From: an uncultured Clostridia bacterium
GTDB taxonomy: Bacteria; Bacillota; Clostridia; UBA1381; UMGS1253
Direction of reading: 5' to 3'
Assembly (NCBI GenBank): GCA_934457145.1
Contig: CAKSHP010000007.1
Location: forward strand, 12,909 to 76,908
DNA length: 64,000 bases
Shown here: positions 7,404 to 16,077 of the stretch, one piece after another
Numbering within the stretch: the stretch's first letter is position 1
Layout of the letters: each line of letters opens with the position of its first letter
Notes under the pieces: model-generated
Database searches by the model: none
Seen by the model: only the letters and a program-made list of their open reading frames with translations
Told to the model about the DNA's origin: nothing
Program-made: the position numbers and the translations under genes

Positions 7404-8900
7404 TTATTCAATGACCGCCCTGCACATATCAACAGCAGGCATAATATTTTCCAAATCTCCAAAGCACATAACATAAACGCTTTTCGCTCCGCTTTGCAAA
7501 ACACTCGCACTTGCGCTGCCGTTTTCAACCTTCGCTGTCTTCACTTCGATTAACTTTCCTTTCGCATTGTACACGGCAAATACAGCTGTTTTGTTTTCCG
7601 CAAGCGATGAAAAGCAGGCCGTTATGTTATACTTATCTCCGCTTTTTGCCGCCTTTGCGCTCATTTTTGCAATAGCAGTCTTTTTTATTTCGGATTCTTC
7701 GTCGTTTGCGCCTCTCCTTAATTCAAAAAACACATAGTCGCCGTCTTTTTGACACGCAATTTTAAATCCGTAAATAGATTTTTCGCCGCTTTCGTAGCTG
7801 TACACGGTCTGAACATTTGAATTTAAATCAATTTTGCATATTTTATCCGGCGTGTTAAAATATATTTCTCCGCCGTAAACATCAAGTCCGCTAAACACTC
7901 CGCTCCAAAAATATCCCGGCTTATCCGCCACGCTCCACCTGTCCGTAAAGCTGTAAACACTCTCACGCACTCCGCTTGAATATGTATATGCTTCAATCGT
8001 TTTTTCAGTCTGGTTAATAAAAAGCCATTTTCCGTTGTAATACGGTATCTTGCTTTTTGCCTCAGACCAAAACGCATTTTCAAACTCCGTGTCACTCACA
8101 GTGTGTTTCATTTGAAAATCGTAATGTCCCGCAGCAGTTATACCTTCATCCGTAACTAAAAAATTATTGTGCATTGCTCTGCCGGCGCTGTCCGGCAGCG
8201 GATCGTCCCACGTCACATCAACATGATACCATTTTCCGTCAATCTTAACAATGTTCCACATGTGGTTCATATTTTCGCTTACCGCATAGTCACACTCTAT
8301 TTTCAGCTTATCCATAACCGCTTTAAACGCAATCGAATATGCCTGGCAGACTCCGCTCTTCGTTTCAAAAAGCTCAAGCGGCGTATACTTTTCATATGTG
8401 GTATCGTATGAAAACTCCGTGCAAAAATAATCGTGCACGCTAAGCACCTTTTCCGCATCGCTCATTTCGTCTTTTGCACAGGACGCAGCCTTCTGTATCT
8501 CATCTTCAAAAAATGCCTTTTTTGCTTTCGCCTGTTCTTTTTCAAAAAGATACACCGGCCTTGCCTCAACAACTATTTTTGTGCTCGGTATGTATGAACA
8601 CGGAAACGAACGCGCGCTCACATAAAACAGCTCCGGATTATCATAAACTATGTTGCTTGCAATTAACTGATATTCTTCAAGCGTCAGATTATAGCGGCTA
8701 AGGTTTATGCTTTCCTTAAAAGCTTTTATTCCCTCAATCAGCTCGCTTCGCGCAGCGTCTAAATTGTCTGCCTCCGCCAGTTCATACACCATTTGCGGCA
8801 TCTTCGGTATCTCCACTGCCGCCTCTTTTGCGCTTGCCGTCATCAATCCGAAAACGAACATCATAAAAAATGCCGTAAAAAACTTTTTCAAAAAATCCAC
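7404..8900 (-). CDS. Secreted transglutaminase-like protein
   Basis: The 498-residue product has a signal peptide (residues 1-25, ending near TASAKEA) and a central transglutaminase-like domain with the Cys-His-Asp triad visible: C185 in KSGVCQAY, H213 in MNHMWN and D228 in HVDVTWDD. In bacteria this fold is mostly a cysteine protease or an amidase; substrate and partner are unknown. The C-terminal 220 residues look like beta-rich repeats with no recognised domain. It lies 37 nt after the GH88 gene and may share its transcript. A GTG start at 8900 sits very close to GAGGGG; a TTG at 8891 is better spaced and keeps the signal peptide. Confidence 0.85.
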   Translation of the reverse strand: MDFLKKFFTAFFMMFVFGLMTASAKEAAVEIPKMPQMVYELAEADNLDAARSELIEGIKAFKESINLSRYNLTLEEYQLIASNIVYDNPELFYVSARSFPCSYIPSTKIVVEARPVYLFEKEQAKAKKAFFEDEIQKAASCAKDEMSDAEKVLSVHDYFCTEFSYDTTYEKYTPLELFETKSGVCQAYSIAFKAVMDKLKIECDYAVSENMNHMWNIVKIDGKWYHVDVTWDDPLPDSAGRAMHNNFLVTDEGITAAGHYDFQMKHTVSDTEFENAFWSEAKSKIPYYNGKWLFINQTEKTIEAYTYSSGVRESVYSFTDRWSVADKPGYFWSGVFSGLDVYGGEIYFNTPDKICKIDLNSNVQTVYSYESGEKSIYGFKIACQKDGDYVFFELRRGANDEESEIKKTAIAKMSAKAAKSGDKYNITACFSSLAENKTAVFAVYNAKGKLIEVKTAKVENGSASASVLQSGAKSVYVMCFGDLENIMPAVDMCRAVIE

Positions 8901-8937
8901 ATCCCCTCAAGTCGCATTAATTAAAAAACACAAATTT

Positions 8938-10047
8938 TTACCAGTATCCTTTGGATATTCCCATTATTCTGCAAAGCGCCTCCGCAAAATAATAATCTCC
9001 GTAAATAAGCGACACATTAATATTAATTCCGTTTGGCATGTGTCCTGTTGCTTCGGTTATTATTCCTTCGCTTTCATATTCATATCTGGAGCTGTAATTT
9101 TTATAAAGTTCCTCAACAATTTTCTGTGCTGTCTCTTTGTAGCGCACATCTTTCGTTGCATCATACAGCTCCATAAAGCCGTTTGCAATTATTCCCGCTG
9201 CCGATGTGTCTCTCGGCACCTGACGGTTTCCTTTAAATATCATATCCCACTTCGGAATAAGGTTTTCCTCCGTAAGCTCTAAGAACTTTTGCGCACAGCC
9301 CTTTGATGTGTGCAAAAACAATTCATTCTTTGTAAATCTGTATGCCATCGCAAAACCGGTAATTGCCCAGCCCTGACCTCTTGCCCAGCAGGAAGTGTCA
9401 GAATATCCCTGATGAGTTTGCTCAAAGCGCGGTGTTCCGTCCGGATTAAACACAAATGTATGCGCCGTTGTGTAATCATCTCTTACAAGATATTTCTGTG
9501 CAGCCGTTGCGTGCGAATATGCCACATCATAATATTTTTTATCGCCGAACATTTCATAACAGCGCCAGAGAAGAGGCAAATTATACATGCAGTCAATAAT
9601 CATTCTGTATAAATTATTTTTTCCAAACTCGCTTTCTCCCCACTGATCCCATGCCTGTATGTACCCGCCGTCTTTTTTAAATCTTTCGCAAAGCGCATCC
9701 GCCGCTTTTTTGCAAATCTCTTTTGAGTGCTCATTTTTAAAGAGCGCATAATCAGCATATGCCGAAGGCGAGAAAAGCATTCCTATGTCGTGTCCCAAAG
9801 ATTTTCCCTTTTCGTCTAAAATCTTTTCAAGCTTTACCAAAAGCTTGTCATTTGTATTTTTAAAAATTTCATCTCCGCTCATCTCATAGCAAAGATAATT
9901 TATTCCGGTGTAAAATCCGCCTGTCCAGCCGCAATTTTCACTTCTGTCATATTTTTTATTGTCTGTGCAGTGCGGAAAAGAATCGCCGATTTTCTCGCAG
10001 TTTAATCTCTGTTTTTTTAACACAAAATCCTTAATCTCATTTAACAT
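8938..10047 (-). CDS. Glycoside hydrolase family 88 (unsaturated glucuronyl hydrolase-like)
   Basis: GH88 enzymes hydrate and cleave unsaturated uronic acids released by polysaccharide lyases from glycosaminoglycans or similar polymers. Motifs fit the (alpha/alpha)6 barrel: GWTGGFYTG, HDIGMLF, RMIIDCMYNLPLLWR and CWARGQGWAI. Counting from the ATG at 10059, D91 and D156 match the two catalytic aspartates of Bacillus unsaturated glucuronyl hydrolase. I prefer the ATG at 10047 because AAGGATGG lies about 8 nt upstream, while 10059 has none. No signal peptide, so probably cytoplasmic. It follows the GH42 gene closely; a heparinase-like gene lies nearby at 14.4 kb. GH105 is the closest alternative. 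Confidence 0.88.
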   Translation of the reverse strand: MLNEIKDFVLKKQRLNCEKIGDSFPHCTDNKKYDRSENCGWTGGFYTGINYLCYEMSGDEIFKNTNDKLLVKLEKILDEKGKSLGHDIGMLFSPSAYADYALFKNEHSKEICKKAADALCERFKKDGGYIQAWDQWGESEFGKNNLYRMIIDCMYNLPLLWRCYEMFGDKKYYDVAYSHATAAQKYLVRDDYTTAHTFVFNPDGTPRFEQTHQGYSDTSCWARGQGWAITGFAMAYRFTKNELFLHTSKGCAQKFLELTEENLIPKWDMIFKGNRQVPRDTSAAGIIANGFMELYDATKDVRYKETAQKIVEELYKNYSSRYEYESEGIITEATGHMPNGININVSLIYGDYYFAEALCRIMGISKGYW

Positions 10048-10065
10048 AGCCTTAACCATCCTTGT

Positions 10066-12120
10066 TTATTTTTTTATTTTTATAATTTTTACTCCGTATG
10101 AACCCATTTCAATATACTCTCCGACTTCTTCGCCGGTCAAAATATCCGTTCCTTTAATATGCGGATGCTCTATCGTGCACTCGCTCGGGCTGTAGTTTTC
10201 TATAAATAAATATTTGTTTTCATCGTCTTCTCTTGTGTGCGCACTCAAATATTCATAAGGCTCAAAATCTCCCAAAGCGCGTTCAAGTGCAAGCTCATCA
10301 ATGAGCTCTCTGTAAAACACATTCAAAAACGCTCCGCCCTCGTCGCGCATAGCAATATAATATGCCTTTCCTTTTCCGTATTCATTTACCGTCACAGCCG
10401 GCTCTCCGGCATAAAAGTCCTTGTTATAAGAACATATCGCCTTTGCCGAGGTCAGATGTATAATATCTAACATATCCTTTGCCCTATAGAAATTTCCTTT
10501 ATATCCGATCGAATTTGTCACTTTCTGTCCGGGCCAGAAGCTTTCCGTTTCCTCGTCCCAGATTCCGAAAACATCTTTAAGCTTTCCTGCCGGAAATCCT
10601 CCCGTATAGCACAAATCGTTTTCGTCAACCATTCCCGAAAGATATGTCATAACAGCGTTTCCCCCGTTTTTAACATAGCTTTCAATCTTTTCTTCAATAC
10701 CTGATTTTATCATGTAAAGCATTGGCATAATAACCAAATCATAATTTTTAAAATCATCATCTGCGCTTATAATATCAACGTTTACTCCGTTTTTCCAAAA
10801 AGGAGTGTAATGCTCGATACAAGTGTTAACATAATTTCTTTGTATGTTGTTAAATCCTACAAATGTCTTAAGCGCCATTCTGTTTTCCCAGTCAAAAACT
10901 ATTGCAACCTTGCTTTTAACCCGGCTTCCGACAAGTCCGTCAAGCTTCTTTAGCGCACTTCCAACCTCTGCCACATCTTTAAACACTCTCGTCTTATCCG
11001 TGGCACAATGGTCAACCACCGCACCGTGAAACTTCTCCGAACCGCCTCTGCCTTTTCTCCACTGGAAGTAAAGCACGCTGTCTGCGCCGTGAGCTATCGC
11101 CTGCATGGAAGAAAGCATGTGCATTCCCGGCTTTTTTAAACGGTTTACTTCTTTCCAGTTCACTAAGCTCGGCGTGCTTTCCATTAAATAAAACGGCTTT
11201 TTAAGCATACTTCTCATATAATCATGATTAAATGCCGCGCGCGCCGCCGTATATTTTTCATCGCCGCTGTGCCACGCAGGATAGCTGTCCCAGGACACAA
11301 AGTCAAGCTCTTTTGCCCACTTTGCATAATTATACTTATCAAAATCGCTCTCCATAAAATTAGTGGTAATAGGCTGCGACGCATATTTTTTCACCGCATC
11401 TCTTTCCATTTTCATAAAATCAAGCTGCATATCCGAACAGTATCTGTCCCAGTCAATATTAAGCCCCATAAAGCTGTTTTCTCTGCCGGCGCAGTATCCC
11501 GGCGCCTCAATTTCATCCCAGTCAGTAAACTCATGGCTCCAAAAATATGTCCAGTATGCCGCATTTAATTTTTTAATATCCGAATTAAATTTCTTTTTTA
11601 AATACTCGCGAAATCCCTTCACACAGTCTTCGCAATAACACTTGCTTCCGTATTCGTTTGACAAATGCCACCCGATAACCGCCGGATGATTTCCGTATCT
11701 TTGCGCAAGCTTTTCATCAATAATTTTAACCTTTTGTCTGTATATTTCAGAGCAATAGCAATGGTTATGGCGATGCGAATACATCATACGCTGTCCGTTT
11801 TCCTCCGTCTGCATAACAGACGGATATTTTTTGACAAGCCATGCCGGTCTTGCTCCCGATGGTGTTGCCATGATAACTTTTTTCCCCGCGGCGTTTAATT
11901 TGTCAAGCACCATATCCATATAAGAAAAATCAAACTTTCCCTCCTCCGGCTCATAAAGCGTCCATGCAAAAATTCCAACGCTGAACACATTGCATCCCGC
12001 CTTATCCATCAGCAAAATATCTTCATCAACAATCCCCTCATACTCCTTCCACTGATCCGGATTATAATCTCCTCCGTGCGCCATGTGCAAAAAGTTTTCA
12101 AGTGCATACACCTTTTCCAT
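10066..12120 (-). CDS. Beta-galactosidase, glycoside hydrolase family 42
   Basis: GH42 enzymes release terminal galactose (some act on alpha-arabinosides) from plant or host oligosaccharides. The 684-residue product opens with HGGDYNPDQW and shows the acid/base glutamate E156 in LSNEYGS and the nucleophile E314 in YLMESTPS. C161, C163 and C166, with C121 or C123 upstream, fit the zinc cluster seen in some GH42 structures. The trimerisation domain (around residues 400-610) and a short C-terminal beta domain follow. There is no signal peptide. It starts 11 nt after cca with a strong GGAGGAAAAG and precedes the GH88 gene. Confidence 0.93.
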   Translation of the reverse strand: MEKVYALENFLHMAHGGDYNPDQWKEYEGIVDEDILLMDKAGCNVFSVGIFAWTLYEPEEGKFDFSYMDMVLDKLNAAGKKVIMATPSGARPAWLVKKYPSVMQTEENGQRMMYSHRHNHCYCSEIYRQKVKIIDEKLAQRYGNHPAVIGWHLSNEYGSKCYCEDCVKGFREYLKKKFNSDIKKLNAAYWTYFWSHEFTDWDEIEAPGYCAGRENSFMGLNIDWDRYCSDMQLDFMKMERDAVKKYASQPITTNFMESDFDKYNYAKWAKELDFVSWDSYPAWHSGDEKYTAARAAFNHDYMRSMLKKPFYLMESTPSLVNWKEVNRLKKPGMHMLSSMQAIAHGADSVLYFQWRKGRGGSEKFHGAVVDHCATDKTRVFKDVAEVGSALKKLDGLVGSRVKSKVAIVFDWENRMALKTFVGFNNIQRNYVNTCIEHYTPFWKNGVNVDIISADDDFKNYDLVIMPMLYMIKSGIEEKIESYVKNGGNAVMTYLSGMVDENDLCYTGGFPAGKLKDVFGIWDEETESFWPGQKVTNSIGYKGNFYRAKDMLDIIHLTSAKAICSYNKDFYAGEPAVTVNEYGKGKAYYIAMRDEGGAFLNVFYRELIDELALERALGDFEPYEYLSAHTREDDENKYLFIENYSPSECTIEHPHIKGTDILTGEEVGEYIEMGSYGVKIIKIKK

Positions 12121-12131
12121 CTCTTTTCCTC

Positions 12132-13469
12132 CTAAATATCATTTTTTTCTTTGTATTTTATTGCAAAACTTTTAAGTTTTTCATTTTCGTTTTCGCATCT
12201 TTTTTCTATAACCGCATTTAATAAATAATTAAGCAAGTGCCCCGTCTGCTTTCCCGTAAAGCCAAGCTCTATTGCATCTCCGCCCTTAAAATCAAGCATC
12301 TTTAAATTATAGCATAGATTTTTTTCGATAACTTCATCTAAAATCTTGTCAATTTCATCAATCTGTGCACACCTTTGCAGCGCATAGCTTTTCTCATGTG
12401 CGGCAGCGTCTGCTCTTTTTACCTCCAGAAGGTCTTTTAAATTTTCGCTGCCGATTCTTCTCAGCCAGCGCAGCACGCTTTTTTCATTTGCAAAAATTCT
12501 TCCGTCGTGATAATTGACAAGCATTGCCGTTTTCTTTATCGTTTTATTATCAAAGCGCAGCCTTGTAAGAACCTTTGTGCAAATATTTGCCCCAATCTTC
12601 TGATGCGCATAAAAATGCCCTCTGCCCTTTTGGTCAAGTGTAAAACAATAAGGCTTTCCGATATCGTGAAACAGCATACAAAGCCGTATGCAAAGTTTCG
12701 GCTTTGCATACTCCACCGCTTTCAACGTATGAATAAACACATCATATATATGTGCTTCATTGTAAGGCAAAACGCCTTTCGTTTTTTCTATCTCCGGTAT
12801 AAAAACCGCAAACACTTCGGAATACCTTTCAATAATTTTTGCCGCGTCTTTTGAAACTATAAGTTTTGAAAACTCTTCGCGTATTCTTTCCTGAGATATA
12901 TTTTTTAAAAGCTTTTTCTTTTTTAAAATTGCCTTTTCTGTCTGTTTTTCTATTTTGAATCCCAAAACAGCCGCAAACCTCAGCGCTCTTAAAATCCGAA
13001 GCGCGTCTTCTTCAAAACGCTCTTCCGCCTCTCCGACGCACCTTATTATTTTGCTTTCCAAATCCGCTCTGCCGCCGAAAAAATCGCAAAGTCCGTCTTT
13101 TTCGTTATATGCCATTGCATTTATCGTAAAGTCTCTGCGGCAAAGATCATCTTTAAGACTGTTTGTAAAGCTAACGTCTTTCGGGTGTCTGTTATCTTCA
13201 TATTCTCCGTCAATCCGATAAGTTGTTATTTCTATAATATTTTTATTTGTAACAACGCTCACGGTTCCGTGTTTGATTCCCGTTTCAATAACCTTAAAAC
13301 CTTTAAAACACTTTTTAATCTGCTCCGGCAGCGCCGACGTTGTCACATCATAATCATGCGGATTTTTTAAAAGCAGCGCATCTCTCACGCATCCGCCGAC
13401 GGCATATGCCTCAAACCCGTTTTCGCAAAGCGTATCTATAGCCATTTTAACATAGTCCGGCAAATACAA
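12132..13469 (-). CDS. cca: CCA tRNA nucleotidyltransferase with HD domain
   Basis: This enzyme adds or repairs the 3' CCA end of tRNAs. The 445-residue product has the nucleotidyltransferase signature GGCVRDALL (from residue 25) and catalytic aspartates in HDYDVTTSA (D39, D41), the RRDFTINAMAY motif, the neck RALRFAAVLGF, and an HD hydrolase domain (LFHDIGKP at about 268 and NYHDGRI). A TTG start at 13469 is used, with GAGG about 9 nt upstream. It is the first gene of a same-strand run that continues into two glycoside hydrolases, an unusual pairing for a tRNA maturation gene. Confidence 0.95.
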   Translation of the reverse strand: MYLPDYVKMAIDTLCENGFEAYAVGGCVRDALLLKNPHDYDVTTSALPEQIKKCFKGFKVIETGIKHGTVSVVTNKNIIEITTYRIDGEYEDNRHPKDVSFTNSLKDDLCRRDFTINAMAYNEKDGLCDFFGGRADLESKIIRCVGEAEERFEEDALRILRALRFAAVLGFKIEKQTEKAILKKKKLLKNISQERIREEFSKLIVSKDAAKIIERYSEVFAVFIPEIEKTKGVLPYNEAHIYDVFIHTLKAVEYAKPKLCIRLCMLFHDIGKPYCFTLDQKGRGHFYAHQKIGANICTKVLTRLRFDNKTIKKTAMLVNYHDGRIFANEKSVLRWLRRIGSENLKDLLEVKRADAAAHEKSYALQRCAQIDEIDKILDEVIEKNLCYNLKMLDFKGGDAIELGFTGKQTGHLLNYLLNAVIEKRCENENEKLKSFAIKYKEKNDI

Positions 13470-13502
13470 ATTAAATTCCTCTTTTCATACCTATCTATTA
13501 TA

Positions 13503-13546
13503 AGTATACCTTAAACCGCCATATATTGCAAGAACAATTTGTTCTT
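13503..13546 (-). promoter_or_regulatory. Promoter of cca with overlapping inverted repeat
   Basis: TTGCAA (13526-13531), 17 nt, TATACT (13503-13508) on the minus strand. A perfect inverted repeat AAGAACAATTTGTTCTT (13530-13546) touches the -35 box and could be an operator. The half-sites are GAAC/GTTC with 5 nt between, not the 4 nt of a Bacillus-type LexA box. Confidence 0.65.
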
Positions 13547-13571
13547 TTCCCCATTTTTTCGGAAATAAAAA

Positions 13572-13620
13572 AATAAACAAGGGCAAAATGTATATTTTTT
13601 TCATTTTGCCCCTGTTTATT
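13572..13620. terminator. Terminator downstream of the HTH-desulfoferrodoxin regulator
   Basis: A 19-bp stem (AATAAACAAGGGCAAAATG with one mismatch) around an 11-nt T-rich loop. It overlaps the last base of the regulator stop codon and lies upstream of cca. Confidence 0.75.
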
Positions 13621-14198
13621 TAAACGTTTTTATAAAAAAGTCCGTGCTCTATACACATATAAAACAGCGTTCCGCGTGCAAAATACGGCAAACGAAACGT
13701 CATATCTTGTTCGGGATAAAGTTTTTTAACAACCGCGCAGTCGCCTGTAACAAATGCCGCAAAGCAAATATAATGCTCTTTTGTCATTTCGTGTACCGAT
13801 TCAATAAGATATTCGTTTGCGTCTTTTAAAACTAAAACGCTGTGCTCATCATCTTCAGGCTTTGCCTCAAGCGCACAAAGCTTTTCCGCGCAGCAGCTGA
13901 TGTTTGCCTCTCCTATCTGCCAAATAATATTTTTACACACCGGACACATATAAAACCTGACATTTTTAAGATTTCCGTTAACGTATTTATTCGTTTTCAT
14001 ACTTCCGCTTATAAGGCTCTGTGCGTCAATGCCGAGCGTGTCTGCTATTAGCGGCAGCATTTTCGTGTCCGGAATTCCCGCTCCCGTCTCCCATTTTGAA
14101 ACTGTTTTGTCGCTGACAAACAGCCTGTTTGCAAGCTCAAGCTGCGTCATGTTTTTATCTGTTCTCTTTTTTCGTATCAAAGCGCCTATGTTTTCCAT
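13620..14198 (-). CDS. XRE-family regulator fused to a desulfoferrodoxin-like domain
   Basis: Residues 5-60 form a helix-turn-helix of the XRE/Cro type (MTQLELANRLFVSDKTVSKWETG). The remainder resembles desulfoferrodoxin: C85, C88, C102 and C103 give the CxxC...CC desulforedoxin-type iron site. H119, H136, H142, C182 and H185 match the spacing of the superoxide reductase centre (His-x5-His between the second and third, Cys-x2-His at the end). A regulator that senses iron, oxygen or superoxide is a reasonable inference, not shown. It is divergent from the heparinase II/III-like gene with both promoters in the 158-nt gap. The 192 residues and the ATG with AAAGGAG are clear. Confidence 0.85.
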   Translation of the reverse strand: MENIGALIRKKRTDKNMTQLELANRLFVSDKTVSKWETGAGIPDTKMLPLIADTLGIDAQSLISGSMKTNKYVNGNLKNVRFYMCPVCKNIIWQIGEANISCCAEKLCALEAKPEDDEHSVLVLKDANEYLIESVHEMTKEHYICFAAFVTGDCAVVKKLYPEQDMTFRLPYFARGTLFYMCIEHGLFYKNV

Positions 14199-14221
14199 TT
14201 GTGATTTCTCCTTTCGTATTC

Positions 14222-14250
14222 ATTATACACCACACGCACCGCTTTGTAAA
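14222..14250 (-). promoter_or_regulatory. Promoter of the HTH-desulfoferrodoxin gene
   Basis: TTTACA (14245-14250), 17 nt, TATAAT (14222-14227) on the minus strand, about 17 nt before the likely transcription start and just upstream of the ATG at 14198. Confidence 0.8.
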
Positions 14251-14293
14251 TCAACGTATCGCAGAGTTTCGTTCAGACACCGGCTATAGATTA

Positions 14294-14322
14294 TTGACAA
14301 GCAAAATGTAATATGATATTAT
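14294..14322 (+). promoter_or_regulatory. Promoter of the heparinase II/III-like gene
   Basis: TTGACA (14294-14299), 17 nt, TATTAT (14317-14322), pointing to the ATG at 14357. It lies about 45 bp from the divergent regulator promoter. Confidence 0.8.
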
Positions 14323-14356
14323 TTTTACATAAATATCATGCAAGCGGGGATAAAAA

Positions 14357-16027
14357 ATGTATAATAATTTTTCTAAAACACTTCCTAAAAATTCACACAC
14401 CGAAAAGCTTATTAAAAACGTTAAAACAGCTGCCGTCTCTTATCTTAATTCACCCATACAATCCCTTAAATATTCCGTATATGCAAACAACCTTAAAACC
14501 GGCGAAAGATTAGCATACGAGCAAATATATATAGAACACAGAAAGCGTCTGAATGTCTTTTTAATAATGGCTCTCTACTCGCCCGACGAAATCTATATAA
14601 AAGAACTTTGCGATATTCTTTGGGCAATATGCGACGAATTCACATGGTGTTTGCCTGCACACACATATGTTGTGCAAGGTAAAAAAACTATCTCTGATTT
14701 TGAAACGGCAATCGACCTTTTTGCCGCAGAAACTGCATTTTATTTAAGCGAAACAGTTTATCTTGTAAAAGACAGAATTGATTCTATGGTGCACAACAGA
14801 GTAAAAAGCGAAGTAGAAAGGCGTATTATAAATCCATATTTGTCAGAAAATTTAACATGGGCAAAAAACAATTGGTCGGGCGTCTGCGCTTCATCTATAG
14901 GCATTTCAATGATTTATTTTAAAATGCATGATGAATTCGAAAAAGCAAAGCCGAAACTTTTAAAATCAATCGACGATTTTTTAGAAAGCTATGACAATGA
15001 CGGCTGCTGCAAGGAAGGCGCGCTCTATTGGGTATACGGCTTCGGATTTTTTTGCTATTTTGCCGAGCTTTTAAACGAATACACAAACGGCAAAACAAAT
15101 TATTTTAATTTAAAAAAAGTTAAAAACATTGCGCATTTCGGAGAAAACATCTTTTTAAAAAATAATCACACCATTCCCTTTTCGGACGCACCCCACGAGC
15201 TTAATTACAATATAGGTCTGTTCACACTGCTTAGCAAAAAATATGGCACGCATCTGCCGTCCTTTGACAACGAAAGTCTTTTCGGAGATGATGTAAGATA
15301 CAGAATGTGCCACATGATACGCGACTTTTTTTGGTACGACGAAAGTCTGCCCGCAAGCCGTGATAAAACCGGATTTTTTTGCTACCTCGATGCAATGTGG
15401 TATATAAATAAAAAAGAAAATTACTCATTTGCCGCAAAGGGCGGAAACAACAACGAACCTCATAATCACAACGACCTCGGTTCATTCATTTTATATGACA
15501 ACGGCAAATATATAATAGACGACTTAGGCTGGCCCGTCTATGAAAAAGACTATTTCAGCCCCGATGTCCGCTATGAAAATCTATGCGCCTCCTCACTTGG
15601 GCACAGTGTGTTTTCGTTTGATAATAAAGAACAAATCACAGGTGATGCAGGCTATGCGGTGTTGCTTGAAGCAACCGAAAACTGTTTTGCGCTTGACCTG
15701 TCTGCTGCATACGAACCAAATAAAAAAATCACCCGAAAATTTCAGCTTTCAAATAAAGAAATAAAAATAACCGATTTGCTGCCTTTCAAAGCAGCCGAAA
15801 GATTTGTTACAAGGCTAAAGCCTCAAATATTAAACTCAAGCACCGTAAAAATTGAAAATTGGCACATTAGCTGCAATGTCCCGTGTAAAATAGAAATTCA
15901 AGAAAAATTCTTTCATCCGAGAAACACAATTGTAAAAAGCTCCATGAAAGATACCGAACGGGCATATTTAATCGACTTTATACCTATCAAATATAACGAA
16001 AACACAGAAATTCTGATATCAAAATAA
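14357..16027 (+). CDS. Heparinase II/III-family protein
   Basis: The family contains polysaccharide lyases that cleave uronic-acid-containing polymers by beta-elimination. The 556-residue product has an N-terminal alpha/alpha toroid (NNWSGVC at about 171, the YWVYGFGF stretch near 224) and a C-terminal beta-sandwich opening with EPHNHNDLGSFIL (H369, H371, D373), the usual metal-binding histidine region. No signal peptide was seen, so it may act on imported oligosaccharides. Function fits with the GH88 gene 4 kb away, since GH88 enzymes act on lyase products, but the two are not in one operon. GCGGGGAT precedes the ATG. Confidence 0.85.
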   Translation: MYNNFSKTLPKNSHTEKLIKNVKTAAVSYLNSPIQSLKYSVYANNLKTGERLAYEQIYIEHRKRLNVFLIMALYSPDEIYIKELCDILWAICDEFTWCLPAHTYVVQGKKTISDFETAIDLFAAETAFYLSETVYLVKDRIDSMVHNRVKSEVERRIINPYLSENLTWAKNNWSGVCASSIGISMIYFKMHDEFEKAKPKLLKSIDDFLESYDNDGCCKEGALYWVYGFGFFCYFAELLNEYTNGKTNYFNLKKVKNIAHFGENIFLKNNHTIPFSDAPHELNYNIGLFTLLSKKYGTHLPSFDNESLFGDDVRYRMCHMIRDFFWYDESLPASRDKTGFFCYLDAMWYINKKENYSFAAKGGNNNEPHNHNDLGSFILYDNGKYIIDDLGWPVYEKDYFSPDVRYENLCASSLGHSVFSFDNKEQITGDAGYAVLLEATENCFALDLSAAYEPNKKITRKFQLSNKEIKITDLLPFKAAERFVTRLKPQILNSSTVKIENWHISCNVPCKIEIQEKFFHPRNTIVKSSMKDTERAYLIDFIPIKYNENTEILISK

Positions 16028-16035
16028 TCTGCCGG

Positions 16036-16077
16036 AGCGGCTTAAAACTCCCTCAAAAAAGGGGTTTTAAAGCCGCT
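16036..16077. terminator. Bidirectional terminator between convergent genes
   Basis: AGCGGCTT and AAAAC pair with GTTTT and AAGCCGCT around a short loop. The right arm reaches the stop codon of the ACT-MBL gene. Confidence 0.8.

Noticed and set aside
13530..13546. LexA (SOS) box upstream of cca
   Set aside because: The arms GAAC and GTTC are separated by 5 nt, while the Bacillus-type box needs 4.
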